A stretch of 17,417 nucleotides of DNA from Cytophagia bacterium (GTDB lineage: Bacteria; Bacteroidota; Bacteroidia; UBA7662). Made by a program: the position numbers and the translations under genes. Positions 1-6,667 of this stretch are shown here, one piece after another; the stretch's first letter is position 1, and each line of letters begins with the position of its first letter. The notes below the pieces were generated by a model. The model did no database searches and was not told where the DNA came from. It worked only from the letters and a program-made list of their open reading frames with translations. The stretch is taken from assembly GCA_009926405.1 (NCBI GenBank), contig RFOZ01000026.1:1-17417 (forward strand). The letters are read 5' to 3'.

Positions 1-426
1 ATACAAACCCGCCACCAAAATACCGGCATGACTGATGGTGTATTCGATGTGGTTATAAAGGCTGTTACCATCGTCTAGTTCGGGGGTCAAAAAGGAGTGG
101 AGGGCGCCTGCTCCCCAAAACAACAAGAACTCGTAAACCAAAGGATGACCGGTCCACAATGTAACCGCCGCCCAAACAACCGAAAAAGAACACATCTGCA
201 GGGGTAAGCTGTTATGGGCGGTCCATTCACCGGTCCATACGAGGACCCCTTGGCGAAGGAGCAAATTGCCTACAAGGATAACGGCCAAAACCCGCCCAAA
301 TCGGCGAATTTGCCCTGAATTCCAGCCTTTGCTTAGGTGGAGGGTCCCGAAAAGGGAAGCGACCAAAACCAGGTTCAGAGTCAGCCAAACAGGGGAACCG
401 GGGTCAACGGGATGGTGTATTTCCAA
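1..426 (-). CDS. YwaF/TIGR02206-like integral membrane protein, C-terminus cut by window edge
   Basis: The frame is open from a stop at 448-450 to the left edge, giving about 142 visible residues. It is strongly hydrophobic with several membrane segments. The stretch HNSLPLQMCSFSVVWAA, then YEFLLFWGAGALHSFLTPEL and HIEYTISHAGILVAG, matches by memory the TIGR02206/YwaF family: an LPL-x-x-CS motif, then FWG...Q/HxxLTP, then a FxxxHxG-like segment. The molecular role of that family is unknown to me. There is no in-frame ATG. The best start is TTG at 424-426, which overlaps the 3' end of the MFS gene by 23 bases, so the two are probably translationally coupled. The upstream residues (RASKARA) could belong if another start is used. 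The frame is certain, the family likely, and the exact start uncertain. Confidence 0.75.
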   Translation of the reverse strand, partial: MEIHHPVDPGSPVWLTLNLVLVASLFGTLHLSKGWNSGQIRRFGRVLAVILVGNLLLRQGVLVWTGEWTAHNSLPLQMCSFSVVWAAVTLWTGHPLVYEFLLFWGAGALHSFLTPELDDGNSLYNHIEYTISHAGILVAGLY

Positions 427-1684
427 GGCGCGGGCTTTTGATGCTCGCTAAAGTTAGCCATGCTAGCAAGACAAAAAGACCCGCAGCGATCATGGGGGCT
501 CGGAGGTCCCATGCCACCACCACCCCTCCGATCAGAGGGGGTAGCAATTGAGCAAAGGAATTCACCGATTGATTGATGCCCAAAATCTCGCCTTGAACGG
601 ATGGGTCCGCCCGATTGGATACCAGGGAGAGCAGGTTTGGTGAGCTAAAACCCTGTCCCAAACTAACCAAAGGGAGGATGGCATACAGCCAAACAGCTTC
701 GGTTGGCCACAAAATCCCCCAAAACCCCAGGGCCAATACCGGCAAGCTGACCCGAAGAATGCTTTCGGGGCTGAAACGGTTCGAAAGTGGACGGAGCAAA
801 GCCCCTTGGGTAAGGGCAATCCACAATCCCAAATAGCCAAAAAGGTTCCCGATATCCCTTTGACGGTAATCAAAACGTTCAATCATGTAAACCTGCAGGT
901 ACTGCGAAAAAAAATTGAATCCAAAAACCATCAAAAAAGAAACCAGGAACAATCGACGCAGCGTTGGATGACCAAAAGCGGTTCGAATTTGTCGAACGCC
1001 ATCCCCTAAATGCAGGGGACGGTGGGTTCGTTGGGCCAGGGTTTCTTTGAAATAGCGGCGAATCATCCAAAGGTTCAAAGCGCTGAGGGCCGCTGCCGCC
1101 CAGAAGGGCGTTTCGTAACCCAAGGATGGATGGTTTTGGGGATCCGAAAGCAAGCCACCCAAAAAGGGTCCCAACACAAAGCCAATCCCAAAAGCAGCGC
1201 CCACCATCCCAAAATTCTTGCTCTTTTCTTCCGGCGAACTCAAGTCGGCGATCGACGAAAAGGTCACCGCCAGGTTTCCTGAACAGAAGCCCAGCATCAG
1301 CCGCCCTCCAAAAAGCAAGGGCAAGGACTCCGTGAGAATGCCAGCCCCAAAAACTAGGTAGGAGGCCATGGTACCGGCCACGGTCCAGAAAAGAACCGGT
1401 TTGCGACCGTGGCGATCGGATAGGCTACCCAAAAGGCCTGATCCGAGGAACTGAGCAAGGCTGAAACTGCTTAACAAAAAACCCAAAACCAAGGTTCGGT
1501 CTCCAAAGGCCGTGGACGGGTCCAGAAGATTTCGATTGGGGTCCAGGATCAGCGGGGTTACCACCGGGATAATAAGCCCAATGCCCATCATGTCGATGAG
1601 CGTGGTCCCAAAAATGATCCGAAGCAAGGTTTTATTCCCCGGATTGGGAACCTTGTTACCAGGAGGCAAGGTAGGTTTCGCCAC
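404..1684 (-). CDS. MFS drug-type exporter (TetA-like, 12-TM)
   Basis: This 426-residue inner-membrane protein belongs to the major facilitator superfamily. MFS motif A between TM2 and TM3 is clear (GSLSDRHGRKPV, residues 86-97). The antiporter motif C in TM5 reads GAAFGIGFVLGPFLGG (residues 162-177). Motif C is typical of drug:H+ antiporters, and the layout resembles TetA-type exporters, so proton-driven export of a small molecule is inferred. The substrate cannot be read from sequence. The start is GTG, inside the last codons of psd, giving a 29-base overlap. A TTG five codons further in is an alternative. The N-terminus carries a small repeat, PGNKVPNPGNK, ahead of TM1. The gene is read with psd upstream and the YwaF-like gene downstream. 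No regulator lies beside it, which argues against a dedicated inducible resistance cassette. Confidence 0.88.
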   Translation of the reverse strand: MAKPTLPPGNKVPNPGNKTLLRIIFGTTLIDMMGIGLIIPVVTPLILDPNRNLLDPSTAFGDRTLVLGFLLSSFSLAQFLGSGLLGSLSDRHGRKPVLFWTVAGTMASYLVFGAGILTESLPLLFGGRLMLGFCSGNLAVTFSSIADLSSPEEKSKNFGMVGAAFGIGFVLGPFLGGLLSDPQNHPSLGYETPFWAAAALSALNLWMIRRYFKETLAQRTHRPLHLGDGVRQIRTAFGHPTLRRLFLVSFLMVFGFNFFSQYLQVYMIERFDYRQRDIGNLFGYLGLWIALTQGALLRPLSNRFSPESILRVSLPVLALGFWGILWPTEAVWLYAILPLVSLGQGFSSPNLLSLVSNRADPSVQGEILGINQSVNSFAQLLPPLIGGVVVAWDLRAPMIAAGLFVLLAWLTLASIKSPRLGNTPSR

Positions 1685-2309
1685 CGCTTACTTTTTGGCC
1701 AACACGGACCAGGGGTTGGGCCCCGGGGGGCAGGTAAACATCCACGCGGCTACCAAATTTGATAAAACCAAATTCATCACCTTGGTTAACCGTATCCCCT
1801 TCCGCTACATACCAACGAATGCGGCGAGCCAGGGCCCCGGCGATTTGACGAAACAAAACTTCCTGCCCGTTGTGGGCACGGACAACCACGGTGGTCCGTT
1901 CGTTCAGGGTCGAAGATTTGGGATGCCAAGCAACCAAGTAATCGCCCGGATGATAGCGAAAGTATGAAACCACCCCGCTCACCGGATTGCGGTTGACATG
2001 GACATTGATCGGTGACATGAAAATGGAAATCTGCAAACGCTCGTCCCCAAAGTATTCCGGCTCACGAACCTTTTCGATAATCACCACCTGACCATCGGCC
2101 GGTGCAATGATGCGTTGCGGATCGGGGACGGTGTTGCGCTGGGGGTTGCGAAAAAATTGCACAACCAGAATCGTAAGGACCCCAAAGATGATATAGGCAA
2201 TCCAAGCAGCCCAGGACGGAATGACCGCTGAACGATGAACCAACCAAGCCCCCACCCCGCACAGGGTGAGGGTGGCCAAAATGAGCGTATATCCTTCGCG
2301 GTGGATCAC
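1656..2309 (-). CDS. psd: phosphatidylserine decarboxylase, short Bacteroidota/archaeal type
   Basis: The protein decarboxylates phosphatidylserine to phosphatidylethanolamine and self-processes to make a pyruvoyl cofactor. At 217 residues it is the short form, not the roughly 300-residue proteobacterial form. The N-terminal 55 residues hold two hydrophobic segments that would anchor it to the inner membrane. Family landmarks are visible: APADGQV (69-75), the histidine-bearing MSPINVHVNRNPVSG (98-112), YHPGDYLVAWHPKSS (119-133), and the cleavage motif FGS near the C-terminus (G186/S187 in KFGSRVDVYLP). Cleavage there would leave a pyruvoyl-bearing alpha chain of about 31 residues. The start is GTG, nine bases after the stop of the dehydrogenase gene, so co-transcription is near certain. 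CdsA, two genes upstream, acts earlier in the same pathway. The pssA gene is not in the window. Confidence 0.93.
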   Translation of the reverse strand: MIHREGYTLILATLTLCGVGAWLVHRSAVIPSWAAWIAYIIFGVLTILVVQFFRNPQRNTVPDPQRIIAPADGQVVIIEKVREPEYFGDERLQISIFMSPINVHVNRNPVSGVVSYFRYHPGDYLVAWHPKSSTLNERTTVVVRAHNGQEVLFRQIAGALARRIRWYVAEGDTVNQGDEFGFIKFGSRVDVYLPPGAQPLVRVGQKVSGGETYLASW

Positions 2310-2318
2310 GTTAACGAT

Positions 2319-3587
2319 TTAGATGCCACCACGCAACTGCGTGACCTGGGCAACCTTGTCAATGGCAACCACATAGGCTGCGATGCGCATGCTGCATTGG
2401 TGTTTGAGGCTGGTTTGGTAGACCACTTCAAAGGCCTCCTTCATGTTCCGATCGGCGCGACGGTTCACCCGCTCTTCGGTCCAGAAATAACCCAATCGGT
2501 TTTGGACCCATTCAAAATAAGAAACCGTCACCCCTCCGGCGTTGGCCAAAATGTCCGGAACCACCAGGATCCCTTTTTGGTTAAGGGTATCGTCTGCACT
2601 GGCAGCGATAGGCCCGTTGGCACCTTCAACAATGAGTTTGGCCTGGATTCGCCCGGCATTTTGGGCGGTGATTTGGTCTTCCATGGCGGCTGGAATCAAA
2701 ACATCCACCGGTAACTCCAACAATGCTTCGTTGGAAATGGGTTCAGCTCCGCCAAAGCCGGCTAATTGATGGCCGTTGGCCGCACTGTAGGCCAAAGCTT
2801 CCTGAATGTTAATTCCGTTGCTGTTGTAATAGCCCCCGGAAACATCCGAGATTGCCAGGATTTTGAGGCCTTGTTGCTCCATGAGTTTGGCCGAAATGGA
2901 ACCCACATTGCCAAAGCCCTGGACTGCACAGGTTGATTTGAAGGGATTCAGGCCCATTTTGAGCATGGCACTGCGGGCAGCGACCATGACCCCTCGACCG
3001 GTTGCTTCGACCCGGCCTTTGGAGCCACCCATGACCAGGGGCTTTCCGGTGACGACCGAGGGAGAGGAATAACCAACCAAGCGGGAATATTGATCCATAA
3101 TCCAGGCCATTTCGCGGGGGCCAGTTCCCATATCCGGTGCTGGGATATCCTTTTCGGGACCAAAAACATCAATCATGGCGCGGGTATAGGCGCGGGTTAG
3201 CCGCTCCAATTCACCGACAGACATGGACCGGGGGTCGCATTTGACCCCGCCTTTGCCACCCCCAAAGGGAATATTCGAAACAGCACATTTCCAGGTCATC
3301 CAGGCCGCCAGGGCTTTGACTTCGTCCAGATCAACATCCAGTGAATAACGTATTCCTCCTTTGGCAGGGCCCAGGTTGATGTTATGAACAACACGAATAC
3401 CTTCAAAAATCTGAATGGTACCGTTGTCCATCGAAACCGGTAGGTTGACGATGACCTGTTTGGCGGGTGATTTGAGGACATTGTATAGACCCTGATCCAG
3501 ATGCAGAATTTTAGCTGCCCCGTCAAAGCGGGACATCATGGAATCAAAAGGATTTTCGTGAACGGGGGCCGACTTATTCTCGGACAT
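2319..3587 (-). CDS. gdhA: glutamate dehydrogenase (hexameric, Glu/Leu/Phe/Val dehydrogenase family)
   Basis: The enzyme interconverts glutamate and 2-oxoglutarate plus ammonium with NAD(P)H, in the cytoplasm. From ATG at 3587 it has 422 residues, the usual length for this class. The dimerisation/catalytic domain contains GPAKGGIRY (73-81), MTWK (97-100) and the signature IPFGGGKGGVKCDP (106-119) with catalytic Lys112. Lys76 in AKGGIR marks glutamate enzymes; leucine dehydrogenases have a different residue there. The cofactor domain carries the Rossmann loop GFGNVG (224-229), with Asp248 at the end of the second strand, which leans toward NAD. The frame can extend 18 codons upstream to 3641, but that peptide looks non-coding and MSENKS is a typical start. 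The gene lies between cdsA (83 bp upstream) and psd (9 bp downstream), with a possible own promoter in the gap. Confidence 0.93.
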   Translation of the reverse strand: MSENKSAPVHENPFDSMMSRFDGAAKILHLDQGLYNVLKSPAKQVIVNLPVSMDNGTIQIFEGIRVVHNINLGPAKGGIRYSLDVDLDEVKALAAWMTWKCAVSNIPFGGGKGGVKCDPRSMSVGELERLTRAYTRAMIDVFGPEKDIPAPDMGTGPREMAWIMDQYSRLVGYSSPSVVTGKPLVMGGSKGRVEATGRGVMVAARSAMLKMGLNPFKSTCAVQGFGNVGSISAKLMEQQGLKILAISDVSGGYYNSNGINIQEALAYSAANGHQLAGFGGAEPISNEALLELPVDVLIPAAMEDQITAQNAGRIQAKLIVEGANGPIAASADDTLNQKGILVVPDILANAGGVTVSYFEWVQNRLGYFWTEERVNRRADRNMKEAFEVVYQTSLKHQCSMRIAAYVVAIDKVAQVTQLRGGI

Positions 3588-3638
3588 AAACGGAAGTTTA
3601 GGTGAAAAAAAAGGGATGGATAAGAGCCAAAGGCCCGC

Positions 3639-3646
3639 CAAAAATA
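3639..3646 (-). promoter_or_regulatory. candidate Bacteroidota -7 promoter box for gdhA
   Basis: The minus strand reads TATTTTTG, an exact match to TAnnTTTG. It sits in the 83-bp gap between cdsA and the dehydrogenase gene and would give a leader of about 45 bases. No well-spaced -33 TTTG is visible, so this is tentative. Confidence 0.35.
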
Positions 3647-3670
3647 AGGTTCAAACCGCCAAAAGGCCCC

Positions 3671-4558
3671 TTAGGTCAAGGCCCATTTCCAAAGGCTGAC
3701 TAGAACGGCCAAGGCCAAAAGAGAATCGAAGCGATCCAACCAACCACCGTGCCCTGGGAGCCAATGTCCGCTGTCTTTGACCCCCGCTTTGCGTTTGAGG
3801 GCGGATTCCATTAAATCCCCGGCGATCCCCGCAGGACCGGCTGCCAAGGCCAGCCAACCCCAACCATCGGATGCCCGGATACCGCCAAGGAGGGGGTAAA
3901 GAAACCAACCGGCCAAGGCACAGAACAGCCACCCGGCCAGGCTGCCTTCCAGGGTCTTGGATGGAGAAATGCGTCGGTGCAGGGGGTGCCGCCCCCATCG
4001 CTTTCCAACCAAGAGGGCCCCGCTATCCAAAATCCAAAGCAGGCCGAAGGTGGCCAAAAAGGTATTGGGACCTGAAAGACCGCCCATCACGATCTGCGAG
4101 TCCATGCAAATGTTACGAAACATCAAAAGGGGTGCTACCACATAGGCCAGGGTTGAAGCCAAGCGCAGAAGCGTTTGAACAAAGGCATGCCGACGGTTGT
4201 GCAGATAATCGCTCTTCAACAACCACCAACCAGGAACAAAAGCCAAGGCGAGTCCAAGCGTCACCGGGCCGTTCGCGGGGATACCGGGCAGGATATTCCC
4301 AACGGGCCAGAGGCCGACCACCGAAAGGCCCAGCAACGCCGCGGCAAGCGCAGCGCGTTGGGGATGCGTCGGGCTCCCTGGTTGGAGGCGTAAATAGATT
4401 TCCCAACAGCAACCGCCGGCTACCACTGCCAAAAAGAGGCGGATCACCGGGACCCCGGTCCACCAAATGATCAGAATTGCTGCGCCCACCCCCAGGGCCG
4501 TCAGGGTGCGGGGCATGGAACGCCCGGCTTTGGTTTTTTTTGTTTTTTTGGATTCCAA
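3671..4558 (-). CDS. cdsA: phosphatidate cytidylyltransferase (CDP-diacylglycerol synthase)
   Basis: CdsA makes CDP-diacylglycerol from CTP and phosphatidic acid in the inner membrane, the branch point for phospholipid synthesis. The 295-residue protein is rich in Leu, Ala and Trp with about seven to eight membrane segments. The C-terminal family signature is nearly perfect: SALKRKAGVKDSG (252-264) followed by LPGHGGWLDRFD (267-278), with Trp where the pattern expects an aliphatic or Phe. Upstream is the second motif DSGALLVGKRWGR, then ISPSKTLEG (197-205). The longest frame starts at TTG, three bases after the protease gene's stop, and adds a lysine-rich peptide encoded by two long A runs. 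ATG at 4516 (MPRTLTALGVG) fits the family's usual N-terminus better and is a serious alternative. The function is well supported; the start is not. Confidence 0.92.
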   Translation of the reverse strand: MESKKTKKTKAGRSMPRTLTALGVGAAILIIWWTGVPVIRLFLAVVAGGCCWEIYLRLQPGSPTHPQRAALAAALLGLSVVGLWPVGNILPGIPANGPVTLGLALAFVPGWWLLKSDYLHNRRHAFVQTLLRLASTLAYVVAPLLMFRNICMDSQIVMGGLSGPNTFLATFGLLWILDSGALLVGKRWGRHPLHRRISPSKTLEGSLAGWLFCALAGWFLYPLLGGIRASDGWGWLALAAGPAGIAGDLMESALKRKAGVKDSGHWLPGHGGWLDRFDSLLALAVLVSLWKWALT

Positions 4559-4561
4559 ATT

Positions 4562-5539
4562 CTAGGATTTTGGACGTCGAATTAATTGAATTAAAAGGAA
4601 AACGCCGATGAAGGTTGCCGGTAACAAGACCCACCAGGCAACGGGGCCATCGCTCCAGCGGTAAGGCGCATCGGATTGCTCGATGACCGCCCGTGCATTC
4701 ATCCAATTCCAACGATAGGCCAAAAGTGATAACAAATTATTGCTCAAATGAGCCAAGACCGAAGGCCACAACAATCCGGTCCAAAGGGCCAGGTAACCAA
4801 ACAAAGCTCCCAACAAACAGCGGGGGACAAAACCCAACCACTGACCGTGTATCGCGCTAAAAATCAGAGCTGAAACCCAAATCGCGGCATGGGGTTTACC
4901 CAGAATCCGCGCTAAGAGGGGTTGTAAACTGCCTCGAAAAATAATTTCTTCACCCACCGCAGGCAGAATCACCAAAACAACCAGGCTTGCGATGGCAAAG
5001 GCTGTACCGTTTTGGTCCAACAACAGGGCAATAACGCGCGATGCCTGTTCTTCGGTGGCGACCCATTGGGCCACCAGCGGAACAGAATCCTCAAGCAGTC
5101 GAAGGGCATGATTCCAATGATAGACCGTGTAAATCAAAGGCAGAAAAGCCAACAAAACTGCTACGGAAAGCAAGGCTTGCAGGAGGCCGTTACCTACGAG
5201 GCCCCTCCAATGAAGGGGATGAGATTCGTCCTCTTTTCGGCCGTCGAGGCGATTTTGCAAGAACCACAAACCAGGCAACACAAAAAAACCCAGCGTCGTT
5301 AATCCCTGCAGGCCCATCAACCCAGCACTCAATTCCCAACCTTGAAGGTTGAGGCCCCGAAGCCATTCCTCCCATGACGCTTGCTGGCCGTAGCCTTCGA
5401 GGCCGCGGGTCAAATCATCCATCCCCAGTCCTGTGAATCGAGGTAGGAGACTCATACCCAAAGCTGAAAAAGCCAGACCCGACAAGAGGCAAGCCATGAC
5501 CAGGTTCAGCAGGGAACGAAAGGGCGAGGGAGGATTCAA
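4562..5539 (-). CDS. CPBP-family intramembrane metalloprotease
   Basis: This is a polytopic membrane protein with all three CPBP (ABI/Rce1-like) motifs in order. EEIIFR (residues 197-202 from the start chosen here) and FSAIH (227-231) are the first two. The third is HLSNN (264-268). The Glu pair and two His are the expected metal-binding and catalytic residues, so it is probably an active glutamate-type membrane protease of unknown substrate. The frame is open to an ATG at 5758, but that version overlaps the divergent dus gene by 108 bases, and its first 60 residues are not family-like. A minus-strand TAAATTTG at 5570-5577 would place transcription start near 5563. That favours TTG at 5539 (MNPPSPFRSLLNL, 325 aa) or ATG at 5497. 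The gene ends three bases before cdsA and appears to open the operon. Confidence 0.85.
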   Translation of the reverse strand: MNPPSPFRSLLNLVMACLLSGLAFSALGMSLLPRFTGLGMDDLTRGLEGYGQQASWEEWLRGLNLQGWELSAGLMGLQGLTTLGFFVLPGLWFLQNRLDGRKEDESHPLHWRGLVGNGLLQALLSVAVLLAFLPLIYTVYHWNHALRLLEDSVPLVAQWVATEEQASRVIALLLDQNGTAFAIASLVVLVILPAVGEEIIFRGSLQPLLARILGKPHAAIWVSALIFSAIHGQWLGFVPRCLLGALFGYLALWTGLLWPSVLAHLSNNLLSLLAYRWNWMNARAVIEQSDAPYRWSDGPVAWWVLLPATFIGVFLLIQLIRRPKS

Positions 5540-5569
5540 AAGAGGTTGGTCTTGGCCCCAAAGGACCTT

Positions 5570-5577
5570 CAAATTTA
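5570..5577 (-). promoter_or_regulatory. candidate -7 promoter box for the CPBP-cdsA operon
   Basis: The minus strand reads TAAATTTG, an exact TAnnTTTG match, about 30 bases before the preferred start of the protease gene. It faces away from an identical box on the plus strand at 5618-5625. No clear -33 element was seen. Confidence 0.45.
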
Positions 5578-5617
5578 ACCACAAAGGAAGATGATGACCC
5601 GAAGCGTCCGTGGGACC

Positions 5618-5625
5618 TAAATTTG
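5618..5625 (+). promoter_or_regulatory. candidate -7 promoter box for dus
   Basis: The plus strand reads TAAATTTG, matching TAnnTTTG. It lies 25 bases before the dus ATG and would give a leader of roughly 20 bases. A spaced -33 TTTG is not evident. Confidence 0.45.
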
Positions 5626-5650
5626 CATAGCCTTTGAGGCGTATGACACC

Positions 5651-6667
5651 ATGACTCCTTCGGTATGCATCGGTCCCCTGGACCTGGGTCCCTTTCCGCT
5701 TCTTTTGGCGCCCATGGAGGATGTCAGCGATCCCCCTTTTCGGGCAGTTTGCAAACAAGGCGGGGCCGACCTGATGTACACCGAGTTTATTTCATCGGAA
5801 GGCCTGGTAAGGGATGCTATCAAGAGTCGCCAAAAATTGGATATCTACGATGATGAACGCCCGATGGGTATTCAAATCTTTGGGGGCGAATTGGAACCTA
5901 TGTTGGGGGCCGTCGATAAAGTAGCCGAAGTCAACCCCGATTTAATCGATTTGAATTTTGGTTGCCCTGTCAAAAACGTGGTTTGCAAGGATGCCGGTTC
6001 CGGCATGCTACGCAATTTGCCCAAATTAATTCAGATAACGGCGGAGCTGGTCAAGCGAAGTCCCAAACCCTTGACTGTCAAGACAAGACTGGGATGGGAC
6101 GATCAATCCAAACACATTGTTTACCTGGCCGAAGCCTTGCAAGATATCGGGGTGGCTGCAATTGCAATCCATGGCCGCACACGGGTTCAGATGTACAAAG
6201 GCGAAGCAGACTGGACCCTCATTGGCGAAGTCAAAGCCAATCAACGAATGCGCATTCCGATTTTTGGGAACGGGGATATCAACAGCCCCTCCAAAGCAGC
6301 CTTGTATCGCGAGCGTTACGGAGTGGACGGTTTGATGATTGGCCGGGCGGCGATTGGTTATCCTTGGATTTTTAGGGAAATCAAACATTACCTACAAACC
6401 GGCCAAACCTTGGACCCTCCCACCGTGGCCGAACGGCTAGCGGCCTGTCGCGAACACCTGGAACGTTCGCTGGTCTGGAAGGGGCCCAAATTGGGGCTCC
6501 TCGAGATGAGAAGGCATTACGCCCCTTACTTCAAGGGCTTTGAGCATATCAAAGAAATCCGCAGTCAATTGGTCCAGAGTATGGATCCTCATGAAGTCCG
6601 TGATCTACTTTCTTTGATCGAATCCCAATACGCCAACGCCGTTGGAGGCGCGGAAATTAGCGCTTGA
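5651..6667 (+). CDS. dus: tRNA-dihydrouridine synthase (DusB-like)
   Basis: The enzyme uses FMN and NAD(P)H to reduce specific uridines in tRNA to dihydrouridine. The 338-residue protein has a complete Dus TIM barrel. LLLAPMEDVSDPPFR (17-31) is the N-terminal FMN-site motif. DLNFGCPVKNV (100-110) contains the catalytic Cys105. The later barrel strands include VKTRLGWDD, IAIHGRTRVQMYKG, IPIFGNGDI and GLMIGRAAIGYPWIF, which together bind the flavin phosphate. The PMEDVSDPPFR version and overall length fit DusB-type enzymes common in Bacteroidota. The ATG at 5651 places the first strand correctly. The gene is divergent from the protease operon. Its 3' end overlaps the stop codon of the next, convergent gene by 11 bases. 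Confidence 0.95.
   Translation: MTPSVCIGPLDLGPFPLLLAPMEDVSDPPFRAVCKQGGADLMYTEFISSEGLVRDAIKSRQKLDIYDDERPMGIQIFGGELEPMLGAVDKVAEVNPDLIDLNFGCPVKNVVCKDAGSGMLRNLPKLIQITAELVKRSPKPLTVKTRLGWDDQSKHIVYLAEALQDIGVAAIAIHGRTRVQMYKGEADWTLIGEVKANQRMRIPIFGNGDINSPSKAALYRERYGVDGLMIGRAAIGYPWIFREIKHYLQTGQTLDPPTVAERLAACREHLERSLVWKGPKLGLLEMRRHYAPYFKGFEHIKEIRSQLVQSMDPHEVRDLLSLIESQYANAVGGAEISA

Noticed and set aside
1512..1967. 151-residue plus-strand frame
   Set aside because: It lies antisense across the psd/MFS junction. Both of those genes are strongly supported, and this translation has no recognisable feature.
3588..3641. 18-codon extension of glutamate dehydrogenase
   Set aside because: The peptide reads like intergenic sequence and overlaps a candidate promoter. 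MSENKS at 3587 matches the family's usual N-terminus.
4534..4549. T8-G-T7 run as a plus-strand terminator
   Set aside because: No plus-strand gene reads into it and no GC-rich stem precedes it. It is the complement of the A runs at the start of cdsA.
5540..5758. Longer version of the CPBP protease reaching into dus
   Set aside because: It would overlap a divergent gene by 108 bases, carry an un-family-like leader, and begin upstream of its own likely promoter.
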